A DNA stretch of 64,000 bases from Coenobita brevimanus (taxonomy: Eukaryota > Arthropoda > Malacostraca > Decapoda > Coenobitidae): assembly GCA_032717465.1 (NCBI GenBank), contig CM064658.1, positions 8,798,116-8,862,115 on the forward strand, written 5' to 3'. The number at the start of each line of letters is the position of its first letter. Positions within the stretch are counted from its first letter, which is position 1. The notes under the pieces are model-generated. The model saw only the letters and a program-made list of their open reading frames with translations. It was not told the DNA's origin and did not search any database. The translations under genes and the position numbers were made by a program. Below, in pieces: positions 10,418 to 22,989 of this stretch.

Positions 10418-10654
10418 GTCATTCCAGAATGACGGCGACAAAACTGGACCAAACCGCGGGTGGCATTCTGGAATGATCGTGAATATTTTGAACACCGCGC
10501 GTTTTCCCGGCGCGCAAATATTCTCACGCAAGAGTAGCTGTCGAGTTCTTTCACGCCAGCCATCCCACACCTCCCTCCTCCAACCCCGAGGGGACCCCCC
10601 CCACCCCTGCCCTGACCCGCGTCAGTCAGTATCTGTCCAGCTCTGTGCGTGATA

Positions 10655-13094
10655 ATGGCGCTCCGTCCCGACTCATCGTCGCTCGCTTCCTCCTCTACAG
10701 TGTTTAGTGCTAGTGTTCCCTCTACCTCTACACCGGTAAAGGAACTGCCGACGGCGAGGCAGAAGGGGTTGAGCACTCCTGAAATTAGAACTGAGCTGGA
10801 CAAAACAGTAAGTACTACTCTTGATTGTGGCAGTGAAAGTGACACACTCACAGCAAGCAGTGATGATTTGGCAGTGATTGGTGGTGAACCATTTTCCATT
10901 GATAGTGACAGTGATGAAAGTGATCGTGTTGATTCCCCCCACCACCCCCAACTTACTCTGGGAAAGGAAAGGCTCCTATGGGCAAATCTGGTATTGCACG
11001 TGGGAAGGGAGTGAAGCGCAGGCTCACGTCTCCCACACCAGGCCCTAGTACGCATTTCCCATCAATTTCCCGTTCCCCTAGCCCAATTGCCCTCACATCA
11101 TCATCATCATCATCTGTCGTGCCCTCTCCTCAGTCTACATCATCTGAGGAGTACGAATTACCAAAGCCTGCAAAGCAAGGGAAGGCAGGCCGTGCAGGCA
11201 GGCCTAGAACAAAGGGGATGCGTGGCAGTTGGAGGGCAAAGCTGGGCGATAAGCGAGGCGATAAGCGAGGTGATAAGCGGGGTAGAAAGGGTCAAGTTTC
11301 ACCATGCACCAGGTCAGAAACCCCCCCGCCTGCCCCCCGCTCAGTTCCCTCACCCGCGCCACCCCCCCACTCACCACCCCCGCACTCACCCCCTTCCCCG
11401 TTGCCTCCTGCCTCACCCACCTCCCGCTTGCCTCCTGCCTCACCTCCTGCCTCACCCATTGCCTCTACATCAGCTCCTTCTCACGGGGAAACGAGTGGAA
11501 TGCAACCTGCCCCTGCCACTGAACCACGCACAGGGCAAGTTGATGCATTTGTTTGGACTGACGGTGGAGATTTCCAGCCACACAATCCACCGTTTGATAT
11601 GACAAATGCTGGAATACAGCCTGCCTTCCCATGCAACACAGGTGATGAGTTTGTTGATTACTTCCTGGCCTTCCTTGATGATGAAATTGTGCAGCATGTC
11701 AGCGATGAGACCAATAGGTATGCAACTCAGTGTGCAGCACAAGGGCTGGGACCTATTGGCTCGCCAAAGCAAGTGTCGTGGTTGCCTGTCGGGATCAGAG
11801 AGCTGTATGTATTTTTTGCACTCATGTTTTTGATGCCCCATATAAAGAGACATGAGTTGGAGGAGTACTGGCTCGTGGATGACATAACTACTATCCCCAT
11901 ATTCGGGAAGTATATGTCACGGGATCGGTTCCGACAGCTGCTTGGATACCTGCACTTCGCTGATAATGACAACCCGTCCCAAACTGACCCTTTGTGGAAA
12001 GTGAGGATTTCCTCAACAAGATTAGGGATCGATTTATGCGATTTTTCAGGCCTATGCAGAAAGTCGTCATAGACGAGTCCCTGGTATTGTTCAGAGGACG
12101 TCTCAAATTCAGGCAGTACATCCCCAGCAAACGCCACCGCTTTGGGATAAAGTTCTTTGTGCTGTGTGACTGTGAGACGGGGTATATAATGGATTTTGTC
12201 ATTTACTCGGCTAGCACAATGGATGTGAACAGGAAAGACCCCCTTGGCTTCTCTGGCTCCATTGTAAAAGTGCTGATGGAGAGGTATTTTGGTGGTAATC
12301 ATGTGCTGTACACAGACAATTATTACACAGCACCGAAACTCTCCAAATACCTTACTGAACACGGCATTGGCACTGTTGGCACTGTACGGAGCTATAGGAA
12401 AGAGTGGCCTAGTTTCCCCGAAGCATCATCATCATCCAGGGGAGATGTTCACCTGAAGAAGTCAGACAAGCTTCTTGCGATCAGGTGGCATGACAAGAAG
12501 GTTGTCAATATGATCAGCACCATCCACAAGGGGGAAATGAAGAGAACTGGGAAGGTCAGCTACAGGACGGGAGAGCCAATCATGAAGCCTGATGCCGTCG
12601 TTGATTATAATGTAAATATGAGACTCGTTGATAAGTCTGATATGATGATTGGCGAAATAGACTGTCTCAGGAGAAACACCCGATGGTACAGGAAGGCTTG
12701 CCTGCACATGCTCGATATGTGCATGCTCAATGCCTTCATTCTTTACAAGACACAAGTCGGGGGCATAAGGCAACCATCACTGAGACAGTTTTCCAAGACT
12801 GTCGTGCAGCAGCTACTTGAACGATTTGGTCAGGTGACGGCCTTGATCCCGAGGCGACACTCTGACACACAACCTGACCGTCTTGAGTGCCGCAATTACA
12901 TGAGCCGGCACCAGCTTGTGAAATTGCCTCCTAAAGCAGGCGGCAGGTTGTCACAGGGCCGCTGCAGAGTATGTTCAACCACCACACGAAGGCCTACGAC
13001 GAGAAAAATGAGCACACACCAGTGCCTTGAATGCCAAGTCGCTCTATGTGTAACTCCGTGCTTTGCCGAGTACCACTCTCTGAGTAAATACTGA
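10655..13094 (+). pseudogene. piggyBac-family transposase, two frameshifts
   Basis: DDE transposase of the piggyBac family (DDE_Tnp_1_7-like), which cuts and pastes the element at TTAA. The ATG at 10655 opens an acidic, Ser-rich N-terminus ('DSDSDESDRVDSP') that leaves frame in the C-run near 10935-10950. The next frame continues through 12000 with basic 'GDKRG' repeats (about 11245-11285), a Pro-rich linker and the start of the core ('FVDYFLAFLDDEIVQ', 'IRELYVFFALMFLMP'). A missing base near 12003 shifts to the third frame (to 13094). That frame carries the catalytic aspartates in 'VVIDESLVLF' (12072-12074), 'YTDNYYTA' (12315-12317) and 'LVDKSD' (12630-12632), and the C-terminal Cys-rich domain 'CRVC...CLEC...C'. 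Overall length would be near the usual size for larger family members. The frames overlap in 10649-11014, 10978-12072 and 11994-13094. Either real lesions or assembly indels could explain the shifts. Confidence 0.9.
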
Positions 13095-13806
13095 AAGTGA
13101 CAGTGATATATAGTGATGCGACAGTGACGTGCTTTGCCAATAATTGTATAATGGATAATGTAGTAATAAGGGATATTTTGCCTAGAAAATAAAGGAAATA
13201 TTGGCCAGTATAATAAGTGATATTGTAATAAGAGAATCTGCGGCACTTGTGGAATTCTGCGGCACTTATGTAATTCTGTGATGCGCCAGTGACGCAATAT
13301 AGTAATAAGTGCATTGTAAATATAATGTACATTGCCCATATTATATGTAAAATAATATTAGAAGTTAGAAAGAATGAAAAGATCGCAGGAAACGTCAGTG
13401 AGCGGGTGCCGCCGCAGTGAAGTGAGGCGCAGCCGCAGTGAAGAGCGGGCGCAGCCGCAGGGAAGTGCCTTTTACCTACCTCAGTGAACACAGAGTGGGT
13501 GTTTATCGTATGTACAGTGTTCATATATGTTTATATTACTATTATGAGAGAGTGGTTGGCATTTGGTACTGGTGTGTGGGGCGTAAAATAGTTATTTCAC
13601 ACCCCTCACTTCTAACGGCTCTCCCCGTCCTGTGAAAGTCAACGAAGTCATGAAACCTACATCAATGGAAAGCTGAAGGTTTGTACTTTCTAATGGTACC
13701 TTATTTTTTTTCTCTAGCTTTATTCTGTGCAGAGTTATTAAGGTTTAAAGGTTTGTTTACATTTGGCTGAAACCCCCGCGGGAGAGGACAGTCAGACCAA
13801 AACAAT
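13095..13806 (+). other. piggyBac 3' region: polyA signal and minisatellite
   Basis: AATAAA at 13188-13193 lies about 95 bases after the transposase stop. A GC-rich minisatellite of three roughly 22-bp units ('GCGCAGCCGCAGTGAAG' core) occupies 13401-13465, and a doubled 'TCTGCGGCACTT' unit lies near 13226-13270. No further coding region. Confidence 0.7.
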
Positions 13807-13822
13807 ACCCGCGGTTAAGGGG
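13807..13822 (-). repeat. piggyBac right TIR
   Basis: ACCCGCGGTTAAGGGG, followed by the TTAA target duplication at 13823-13826. Confidence 0.95.
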
Positions 13823-13826
13823 TTAA

Positions 13827-14303
13827 GAAAAGCCTACATTTACCACGTGAATTGTTAACGCGAGGTAAACAAACATTGGAGACGATTGCTGGCGATTTAA
13901 GGCACGCAGTGGGCACGCCCTAGCAAAGAAATCAATTCAGTACATCAAAAGTTTCACTTTCTTCATTAGACATTTTATGTAACCAAACAATGTATACAAA
14001 AAATTATGCAGGAATTAAAACCTACTAACTTACTGAAAACTAAAAGGGAACTTTTGGTACCATGGCGACTTGGATTCTCAATCCAACAACAATTTCATAG
14101 ACCAGGCAAGAGGTGTGGGGAGGAGGGGAAGGGATAGTAGAGACAGAACTCCAACCAGAAATATTTAATTTGAATCATTATAAAGCACTAACCACTGCCC
14201 TGCACCTCCATGGTGTATTTTTTTTCTTTCATATCTGAAAACGGCATAATGCAACCGGAAAATAATAATAACAATAAATTTTTGGATAAAAGGAAACAGG
14301 ATT
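13827..14303. other. no gene seen
   Basis: AT-rich sequence with no supported open frame or repeat structure. Confidence 0.5.
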
Positions 14304-14440
14304 TCTATCTATCTATTGCCAGACGCCATAATCCTGTAAGGGATGGCCACTTGACTCGGCTCTGAGTTATTTGTTTTACAGGGAGGGGCACTAACCCTCC
14401 ACCAATCCACTTATTGACACGTAGGGAGCACTTATGGTTT
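14304..14440 (-). mobile_element. RTE-derived non-autonomous element, copy 1
   Basis: On the minus strand this about 135-bp unit joins a head resembling the RTE 5' leader ('TTGGTGGAGGGTTAGTGCCC', then 'CTCCCTGTAAAACAAATAACT') directly to the RTE 3' end ('GGCCATCCC', 'ATGGCGTCTGGCAATAGATAG'). All coding sequence between is absent. The corresponding head in the full-length RTE is at 58531-58575. A second such unit, with a different tetranucleotide tail, is at 62425-62562. It needs RTE enzymes in trans. Confidence 0.75.
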
Positions 14441-14981
14441 GGTTGTATGGTTACCACCCAGCGTTGTAAATGGTTTCTTGGCTTACAGGAAACCATTTGG
14501 CTTGTCACTCAATGTAAAGCCACATGTAAAGGAAAGAAAGGCAATAAGAAGTAACAGGAAAGACGGGAGAAATAGGAAGAGAGGAGGGCAGGCACAGAAA
14601 AAGAATGATATAGGCTAAGGAAGAAGTAGGCAGCACTACATCAAGTGAGTGGATGATGGTCGCCACCACCTACCACTAAAACAGGATTTCATTACATCGA
14701 AATAATCTGGAGTCAAGCATCAATGTTGAGACAATGCACGCCCAATCCTCTATTAGCATCAGAGAAAAACAGATTTATCGTAACATGATTACCTTAAATA
14801 TTTCAATGGAGACTGGATAATCGTAAATTATAAGAAATCTTTTTATATAAATGTGACTTAGATCTTAAAAAATACCTTTTGGTATCCATCGACATACGAA
14901 TATACGGTACCTCTGTCTCATCCCTCCCTCTCTGTCGTCAACCCTGGAGGAGGAGCTCTAACTTCACGTCCTGTATGTAAG

Positions 14982-14982
<1 letters not shown>
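14441..14982. other. no gene; perfect short hairpin
   Basis: A perfect 10-bp inverted repeat AAATGGTTTC / GAAACCATTT (14468-14477, 14489-14498) lies just upstream of the RTE-derived unit. Nothing else seen. Confidence 0.5.

Positions 14983-15046
<64 letters not shown>
14983..15046. repeat. (TA)n microsatellite
   Basis: Pure TA tract of 64 bp. Confidence 0.97.
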
Positions 15047-15047
<1 letters not shown>

Positions 15048-15540
15048 TATAGGCTATGTACAGTATATATATCATTTTTAGAATTTAGAATTTGGTCGCT
15101 ATTTATTTATTTATTTATTTTTTATAATTTAACTGTGGCCCCACTTCACGGCAGGGGGGCATCGGGAGCCTCGCCCTCAGGCTACCACCCTGTCTAACAC
15201 CTGGTCGTGGTTAAGGTCTACCATAATGCAAAATTTCGTGTTCATAGGTCAAAAAGTTGAATGCGGATATCTGTAATGACCAGGACTCTCGGGACCACCT
15301 TCCCCGACGGGGAAGCCCTTGGGGGTTTCACAGTGCCCAAAACTGCTCCTTTGGGAGGTTTGCTAACATGTCAAATTTCGTTTTCTTAGTCTCTCCTGGA
15401 CACTTCTAAATACATAGAAATTGTGTCCTTTGAGAAATATTTCCCTCTCTTTCTCCGCCATCCCCATTCATTGTGGAGAGATACTGAGCATTGCTTACAC
15501 GTTGTGTGGAGTGGGAAAGATCTCTCGCCTTTCCTCCCTC
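15047..15540. other. no gene seen
   Basis: No supported coding region. A perfect CTTCCCC/GGGGAAG hairpin is near 15299-15315. Confidence 0.5.
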
Positions 15541-15798
15541 GCTTCCTGTGTAATTCACCGGGTCGGTCAGGATCACTTGATGGTCGTGATCGTCAGCATT
15601 TTACCCTCCCGGAAGGAAGCTGAAAGCTCATATAGTCCGATCTAAGGGCAAGGCTGTGACCTTCACACACCCGTCCCCTTGCTCAAGGGGGACAGTAACC
15701 ACCCACTTCATCAGTGAAACTTTTCGCAACCTGAGCGAGGCGCGAACTCCCGTCTACCAGATGGCAAGCGAGAACGTTACCACTGCGCGAGCGAGCGA
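15541..15798 (-). mobile_element. tRNA-derived SINE, family 1, copy 2
   Basis: Closely similar over its length to 1393-1653. The minus strand carries a box A-like TCGCGCAGTGG (15780-15790, one mismatch) and box B-like GTTCGCGCC (15739-15747). The 5' end again abuts a GT tract. Confidence 0.7.
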
Positions 15799-15846
15799 GT
15801 GTGTGTGTGTGTGTGTGTGTGTGAGTGTGTGTGTGTGTGTGAGTGT

Positions 15847-15892
<46 letters not shown>
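15799..15892. repeat. interrupted (GT)n microsatellite
   Basis: GT tract of about 94 bp with several GA interruptions, adjacent to the SINE 5' end. Confidence 0.95.
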
Positions 15893-15894
<2 letters not shown>

Positions 15895-16373
15895 TGGCAT
15901 AAAATACAAAATAGATAATATAGAGAAGCTGAAGGTTTAAAATTAATGACCATCTACTGAATGATCATCAAGACAAGCAATCACTTTTTACCACCACAAC
16001 CTTTCTTCAAAATACAGTAACCCCTCCGTGGCCATGCAATTTTTACAATTTCGAAAACCGATTTTTTTTTTCTTTACCAAAATGAAGAGAATCGTCTGGC
16101 GCACCTGACAATGTAATTTTTAGTTTCCTAAACCCATGTAATGCTTCACTAAGAAGTGCGGAAAATTTCGCAGAAAAACTGTTTACACGCCGGTGAAAAC
16201 TACAGTAAGCAGAGAAACACCAAAACATTGCACTAAGAAATATCCATATTTTCATCCCCCAAAATAATATTTGTTGCTGTAATGGTTTGAAATTACTAGA
16301 TATACGTATTACGAACAAAATCAATACATAGTATGGGAGGTTTTATAAAAACAAAAATTTTTTTTTTTCACTT
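15893..16373. other. no gene seen
   Basis: AT-rich sequence with T-runs and no supported feature. Confidence 0.5.
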
Positions 16374-16607
16374 TTGATGTTTGTCTTTGTGCAAGTATCG
16401 ATTTATTTTTGTAGTCTGGATAGTGTAATTTGTGCCAAAGGAGAGGCGAGAGAGGCTATTTTTAGGCTCCAACCAGATAAGTATGCTCCTTTGTTTGCAG
16501 CTGAACTGGAGCGTCTAAAATGCGATACGACCCGTTATAGCACCTCGCACGAGCAGATTAGCGTGAAGGAAAGGGAAGGTTTTACATCCATCTACTCACC
16601 GTGGTAA
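16374..16607 (+). CDS. possible exon or gene fragment, unknown
   Basis: A 77-aa open frame whose middle part ('EAREAIFRLQPDKY', 'LFAAELERLKCDTTRY') has a balanced composition unlike the repeat translations nearby. No family is recognised. The 5' side has a pyrimidine-rich run and TTTGTAG near 16409, which could be a splice acceptor, but no matching gene structure is visible. Its 3' half lies in the first unit of a diverged tandem duplication, and the second unit does not keep the frame. A chance open frame remains likely. Confidence 0.2.
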   Translation: MMFVFVQVSIYFCSLDSVICAKGEAREAIFRLQPDKYAPLFAAELERLKCDTTRYSTSHEQISVKEREGFTSIYSPW

Positions 16608-17240
16608 CACTTCAAATGTTGCCGAAATGCTTGTGCTAAACAAGAAATATGTAAAATGTAGAAATTCAGTACATTGTATGTGTACTTATAGAAAAAAAAA
16701 ATCATAATTATGAATGTTTTCCCTCATTTTTATAAATTATAATGCTTAGTTCTGTATGGATTTTTTTTTCTCTGGGTGGTATAATGGGTATGGAAAGACA
16801 GGAGAAGGATGCAATATTTAGTGTGTTTTAAGATAATGGCTGCTGGTGTGTGTGTGTCGGCTGAACCACCGTGGCCAAGACTCATTACGACCCGAGTTTA
16901 GTATCTCTCGTCAGGGAATTAGTATGAGGGGAAGAGAAGTTTTTACATCCATATATTCACGACGAGAACATGTCATACGCTGCTGAAATGCCTGTGCAAA
17001 ACAACAACTATGTAAATTGAACTAATTCAGTATATAATATGTGTACTAATAAATAAAAATATAATTATGAACGTTTTCTCTCTTTTTTTATATTTATAAT
17101 ATTTATTCCTGTATCGAGTTGGTTTTTTACTCTGGGTAGTATTGTGTGCATGGAAAGAGAAGGAAAGAGAGCAGAAAGATAATGGGTGCAGCTGTGAGTG
17201 CTGGGTACAGCACAACCTTCGCCGTCAAAAATGTTGAGGC
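16510..17240. repeat. old tandem duplication, about 355-bp unit
   Basis: Two diverged direct copies, about 16510-16870 and 16873-17240. Shared phrases in the same order are 'TACGACCCG', 'TTTTACATCCAT', 'TATGTGTACT', 'ATAATTATGAA', 'TCTGGGT' and 'ATGGAAAGA'. Many substitutions and indels separate them, so the duplication is old. No clear reading frame survives in both. Confidence 0.65.
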
Positions 17241-19082
<1,842 letters not shown>

Positions 19083-19092
19083 TTAAATAGAC

Positions 19093-20180
19093 TATCTATC
19101 TATCTATCTATTGCCAGACGCCTCAATCCCGTTCTGGGTGACCACAAACAAATCGCCTCCACGTCGCTCTGTCCCCCGCCATTTCACTGCCCCGCTCCCA
19201 ATTCACACCCCCCTCTCTCATATACCTCTCCACCCCATCTCTCCATCTCATCCTCGGCCTCCCCCTCCCTCTTCCCCCTTCCACCTCAATCACATACACT
19301 CTCTTCGTCAGTCTTTCACCCTCCATCCTCTCCACATGGCCAAACCACCTCAGTGTATTCCTCCTAATGCTTCCTATCACATCCACATCCACACCACAAC
19401 GCTCCTTTATATCCTCATTTGTCAGCCTGTCTTTCCATGTGACTCAACAGGCTCCTCTCAAATAACTCATTTCCACTGCTCTCACTCTTGACTTGTGTCC
19501 TTCCAACAACGTCCAAGCTTCACTTCCGTACGTTAGAGGTGGTATCACAATACTGTCATGTAGTAACTTTTTCACTTCCATGCTCACTTCCCTGTTTCTT
19601 ATCACTGCTTTCAAGGAACCAACAACCTTCCTTCCCTGCTGTACCCTTTCAAGCACTTCACCCTCCAAACCTCCATCCTTACTCATCACACTACCCAAGT
19701 ACTTAAACGTACTCAGATTTCCCAATTCCTCACCATCCAACCTCGCTGTACATTCACTGACTTCACCTCTCTCAAAGACTATCACTTTACTCTTCCCTAC
19801 ATTCACCTTTAGATTCCGTTTCTTACACACTCTCCCAAACTCATCCACCAAGCCTTGCAGCTCTCCTTCGTCTTCACTCAACAACACAGTATCATCTGCA
19901 AACAACAGTACAGGGAGTTTCCAAACACTACCCTCTCTCACCAGGGCCACTTCAACATCCACTACCCTACCTTGTACCTCTTTTATTACCCCATCCATGT
20001 ACAGATTGAACAACCATGGAGACATGACACATCCCTGTTTCAACCCAACCTTCAAAGAGAAAAATTCACTCAGTTCACCATCCACACGCACTGCAGCCTT
20101 AGCATCATCACACATACTCTTCACAGCATTCAACAACTTCCCATCTACTCCATATATTCTTAATACTTTCCACAATCCTT
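19093..20180 (-). pseudogene. RTE-clade retrotransposon, 5'-truncated, with TSD (copy 2)
   Basis: Minus-strand copy of the TAGA-tailed RTE family. It starts inside the RT ('LWKVLRIYGVDGK', a frame of 243 aa at 19444-20175) and includes motif B 'GLKQGCVMSPWLFNLYMDG', motif C 'LLFADDTVLL' and 'FKYLGSVMSKDG'. A TGA replaces Gly after 'YLRGAC' (19444-19446), and the C-terminal 'LRWFGHVERM' frame follows (19123-19392). The 3' end is TAGA-repetitive (19093-19111). An 8-10-bp duplication (T)TAAATAGAC flanks it at 19083-19092 and 20179-20188. It was truncated at insertion and is non-functional. Confidence 0.92.
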
Positions 20181-20188
20181 AAATAGAC

Positions 20189-20499
20189 ATGTTTAATTCT
20201 AATATCAATGAATAGTTACTGTACACAAATATTTTGCATTTCTCTCACTTGTTTTTTTTAATTTTGATGAAATTTTTCATCTCTCTAATCATTTATTTTC
20301 TTTCTTACTCTTGAGACCTACTTTTTTCCTTCTCACCAACAAAACGTTCCTATTATTATTTTATAAGCTTATTTCTGCAACCTACAAACATTTCGAATTG
20401 GGCACTTTTTTTTTTTTTCACACTCACGAGCACCAAGTGCGGGGATGTTATATTTTGGTCGGCACGCTGCATGCTGGCGTGTGTTAGCCGTGAAATTCG
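20189..20499. other. no gene seen
   Basis: T-rich flank of the RTE insertion; nothing supported. Confidence 0.5.
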
Positions 20500-21150
20500 A
20501 GCAATTTTGGTGTGATTTTAACCAAGTTGGTGAAAGAGTTGTGGTTCAGCAAGGGACTGCGTGAATAGGTCAAAGGTGAAGGACACATGGCACAGTTAAG
20601 TAAAAAGTTGATTTGATATAGATAGACATGGTGAAAGAGATATAAGTAAGGAAAGGATGAAAGAATTCAAATTTGAAAATAAATCAAACTTCAAAGTGAT
20701 TGGTCAAAGTCAAAATTTGGCTTGCGTGAGTCTGTGTGAGCTAAATCACTGAAACAGTTTTGATTCTGCTCTTGACCAAACTTGCTGGAAGAGTTGAGGG
20801 CCAGTCAAGGGGCTAAGGTAGGCATTTGATGACAACAGATCAAGCGGAAGGTGGCATGGCAAGGTCGTCTTAAAGTTTTTCTTTTCTTTATACCAAACCG
20901 GGTGCAATGGTTCAGGGTTAAACAAGTATAAAACAATCTGACTTTGAGAACAATCAGTCAAAGGACATGGTCTCAGGGCAAAGTCAACTATTAAGGCTAT
21001 TTCGTAAGGCCAACTTAAAGACTGCTGGCCTGACTTAGAATAAACTTGGTGAAACGGCTACGGGTAGAGTGAGGATGAATGCACTGAATTATGAAAAACA
21101 TCAGTGAAAGGCAAAGGTCACAGGATAAGATCAAATGTCGATCCACTTAT

Positions 21151-21152
<2 letters not shown>

Positions 21153-21214
<62 letters not shown>
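21153..21214. repeat. (GT)n microsatellite
   Basis: Pure GT tract of 62 bp inside the monomer array. Confidence 0.97.
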
Positions 21215-21218
<4 letters not shown>

Positions 21219-21507
21219 AAAATAACTAAAAAAGTTTTTATCTGAACTGGATCAAAATTTGAGCAAAGGTTGAGCTGAGGGCCAGGCAAGCGACTGACCT
21301 AATATTTTTAGACCAAAGGGACAAAGGTCAAGGTCACAAGGTAAGGTTAATCAATTTTGATTCAGTTTAGCCCAGACTTGGTGGGTAAGTTGAGAGTCAG
21401 GTAAAGATGAAGGAATTCGGGTTTGATGGCAACCAGTCAAAGGTCAAGGATGCAGGGCATGGTCAAAGGATCGGCCTTGGACCGATTGCAGGGCGGGGGG
21501 TGTTGAA

Positions 21508-21512
<5 letters not shown>

Positions 21513-21588
<76 letters not shown>
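21513..21588. repeat. compound (TG)n(AG)n microsatellite
   Basis: TG 21513-21550 followed directly by AG 21551-21588. Confidence 0.97.
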
Positions 21589-21589
<1 letters not shown>

Positions 21590-21889
21590 ATTACAGCTGA
21601 AACATTTTGGATCATAATTTGATCAGCTTTGAAGAGAATGTTGTGAGTCAGGCCAGGACTGGCCTACTGGTTTTGAGAAAAACAAATGAAAGTTCAATGA
21701 AGTTCATAGAGTAGGTCACGTTTGACCTCTATGATCCGACTTGCACTAAACCTGGTGAAAGTGTTGTGGATCAGCCATGGTTGAAGTGATCCGATTTTGA
21801 CAACAGTCAAAGGTCAAGATCACAGAGCAAGATCAATGGTTCAGTTCCAAGATCAATTGCAGTTCACGGGTTTGCACTCTCTGAAGACT

Positions 21890-22190
21890 AAAGGTAAAGG
21901 TAAAGGCGGGGGCAGACGCCATGGGGCGTTTAGCCGCGGGTTATAAGGCCTGAGGCGAGTTCTTCACCCAATATCCAGGGATACAAGGCAACTGCATCAT
22001 CCAGATTACCACAGTTACCTCCCCTGTGTTACTCTGGGTACTCATTTAACTACCCACCCATGAAGGGTGAATGGACACCTGAGTCAAGTGACGCCCCTGC
22101 CCGCACCAGGATGCGAATCCTGGCACTAACAGATCAGCAGTTTCGCAGTCAGCAACGGTGACCACTCAGCTACCACTGTTAAACATTAAT
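21890..22190 (-). mobile_element. tRNA-derived SINE, family 2, copy 2
   Basis: Minus strand: perfect box A TAGCTGAGTGG (22162-22172), box B-like GGATTCGCATCC (22109-22120), a body homologous to 1949-2262, the ATGGCGTCTG phrase (21913-21922 complement) and a TTTACC-repeat tail (about 21891-21907). Confidence 0.72.
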
Positions 22191-22694
22191 CTTGCTCCTA
22201 TCAGAGGAGTTTAGAACACCCTAGTAGTGGAGAGACTAATGGAAACTATAACTCAATCCTCCATATTTAAAGGTCTCTCCTTAGCAGAGTAAAATCATCT
22301 GAGGATAATAAGAATAACCTTGACATGATGCCCCTCTCATGCCAATTATTTTTATTATTATTATTATTTTTTTTTTTCATCTGGCCACCACCGGGCTATT
22401 GTACTCAGCGAATGAGGATCTCTTGTTGTGGTGGAGTTAGTGAAGGCAACATCAAAATTTTCCAGTTCGTAATTTCTCCTGGGCTGAATAAAACCGTCTG
22501 GAGATAACACGAACATCCTCAAAAGGTGTGTATGAAGTGAAGGACTTAATGAAATTCATGATAAGAAGAAGGATTAAACACCTACCGACTCCACAAGCGT
22601 CGTTAAGGCAGATAAACAGCAATTACTAAATCACAATCTTCCCTGACAGCACGACCCGCCAATCTCGGTGGCAGATACAAACCCTCAACTGTAA
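22191..22694. repeat. composite repeat segment, copy B
   Basis: Collinear with 2263-2523 plus 3197-3480 (copy A) and with 26080-26540 (copy C in the array). No gene. Confidence 0.6.
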
Positions 22695-22820
22695 TGCTTG
22701 GTGAACAGGCACATGGAGGAATTAAAACGCCGAAGACTCTGACTAGTTTTAGAATCAAACTCCGTTTCTTTCAGCTCCTCACTGGACATACTAACCAAAG
22801 ATCCATTGGTGGTTTAAATA
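22695..22820 (-). mobile_element. tRNA-derived SINE, family 3, old copy
   Basis: Minus strand shows box A-like TGGATCTTTGG (22795-22805) and box B-like GTTTGATTC (22752-22760), matching the better-preserved copies in the array (26560-26680 and counterparts). Confidence 0.5.
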
Positions 22821-22879
22821 TACAAACTTATTATCAGTTCTCTCGTGACAGAGAGATTGGTAGAATTCAAGAGAGAATT

Positions 22880-22989
22880 GTCTGTTATTAAGGAGTTACA
22901 AAGAAAACGCACCCAGATTTTATAACATAGCTAGAAACATGCTAATCAGTTTACCATCCAACATCTTAAAGGCACCGCTGAACATAAAG
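22880..22989 (+). pseudogene. old RT remnant, copy B, 5' part
   Basis: Reads through 'ARNMLISLPSN'-like sequence homologous to 3540-3600. It is cut at about 22989 by the array LINE, and the rest of the RT resumes after that LINE's poly-A at 24305. Confidence 0.5.

Larger units (their letters stand above)
10402..13822 (+). mobile_element. piggyBac transposon, 3.4 kb, complete ends
   Basis: Perfect 16-bp TIRs CCCCTTAACCGCGGGT at 10402-10417 and its complement at 13807-13822, with the piggyBac-specific TTAA duplication at 10398-10401 and 13823-13826. A subterminal inverted pair around TCATTCCAGAATGA (10419-10432) and GCATTCTGGAATGA (from about 10462) lies just inside the left end, with a second ACCGCGGGT copy between them. 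The element encodes a transposase (10655-13094) that is now frameshifted. Intact matching ends suggest a fairly recent insertion that could still be moved in trans. Confidence 0.95.
20500..21870. repeat. AGGTCA-rich degenerate monomer array (copy B)
   Basis: About seven to nine diverged monomers spaced roughly 120-160 bp. Each has versions of 'GATTYAGACCAAACTTGGTG', 'GTTGAGGGTCAGGCAAGG' and 'GTCAAAGGTCAAGGTCACAG'. A GT tract (21153-21214) and a TG/AG compound tract (21513-21588) lie inside. The longest cluster of its kind in the window; non-coding. Confidence 0.7.

Noticed and set aside
10237..11055. 272-aa minus-strand open frame
   Set aside because: Antisense to the piggyBac N-terminal region and crosses its TIR; composition is a shadow of the Ser-rich coding strand.
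11245..11285. GDKRG repeat as a separate host coding minisatellite
   Set aside because: It sits in frame inside the piggyBac transposase and is best read as part of its basic N-terminal linker.
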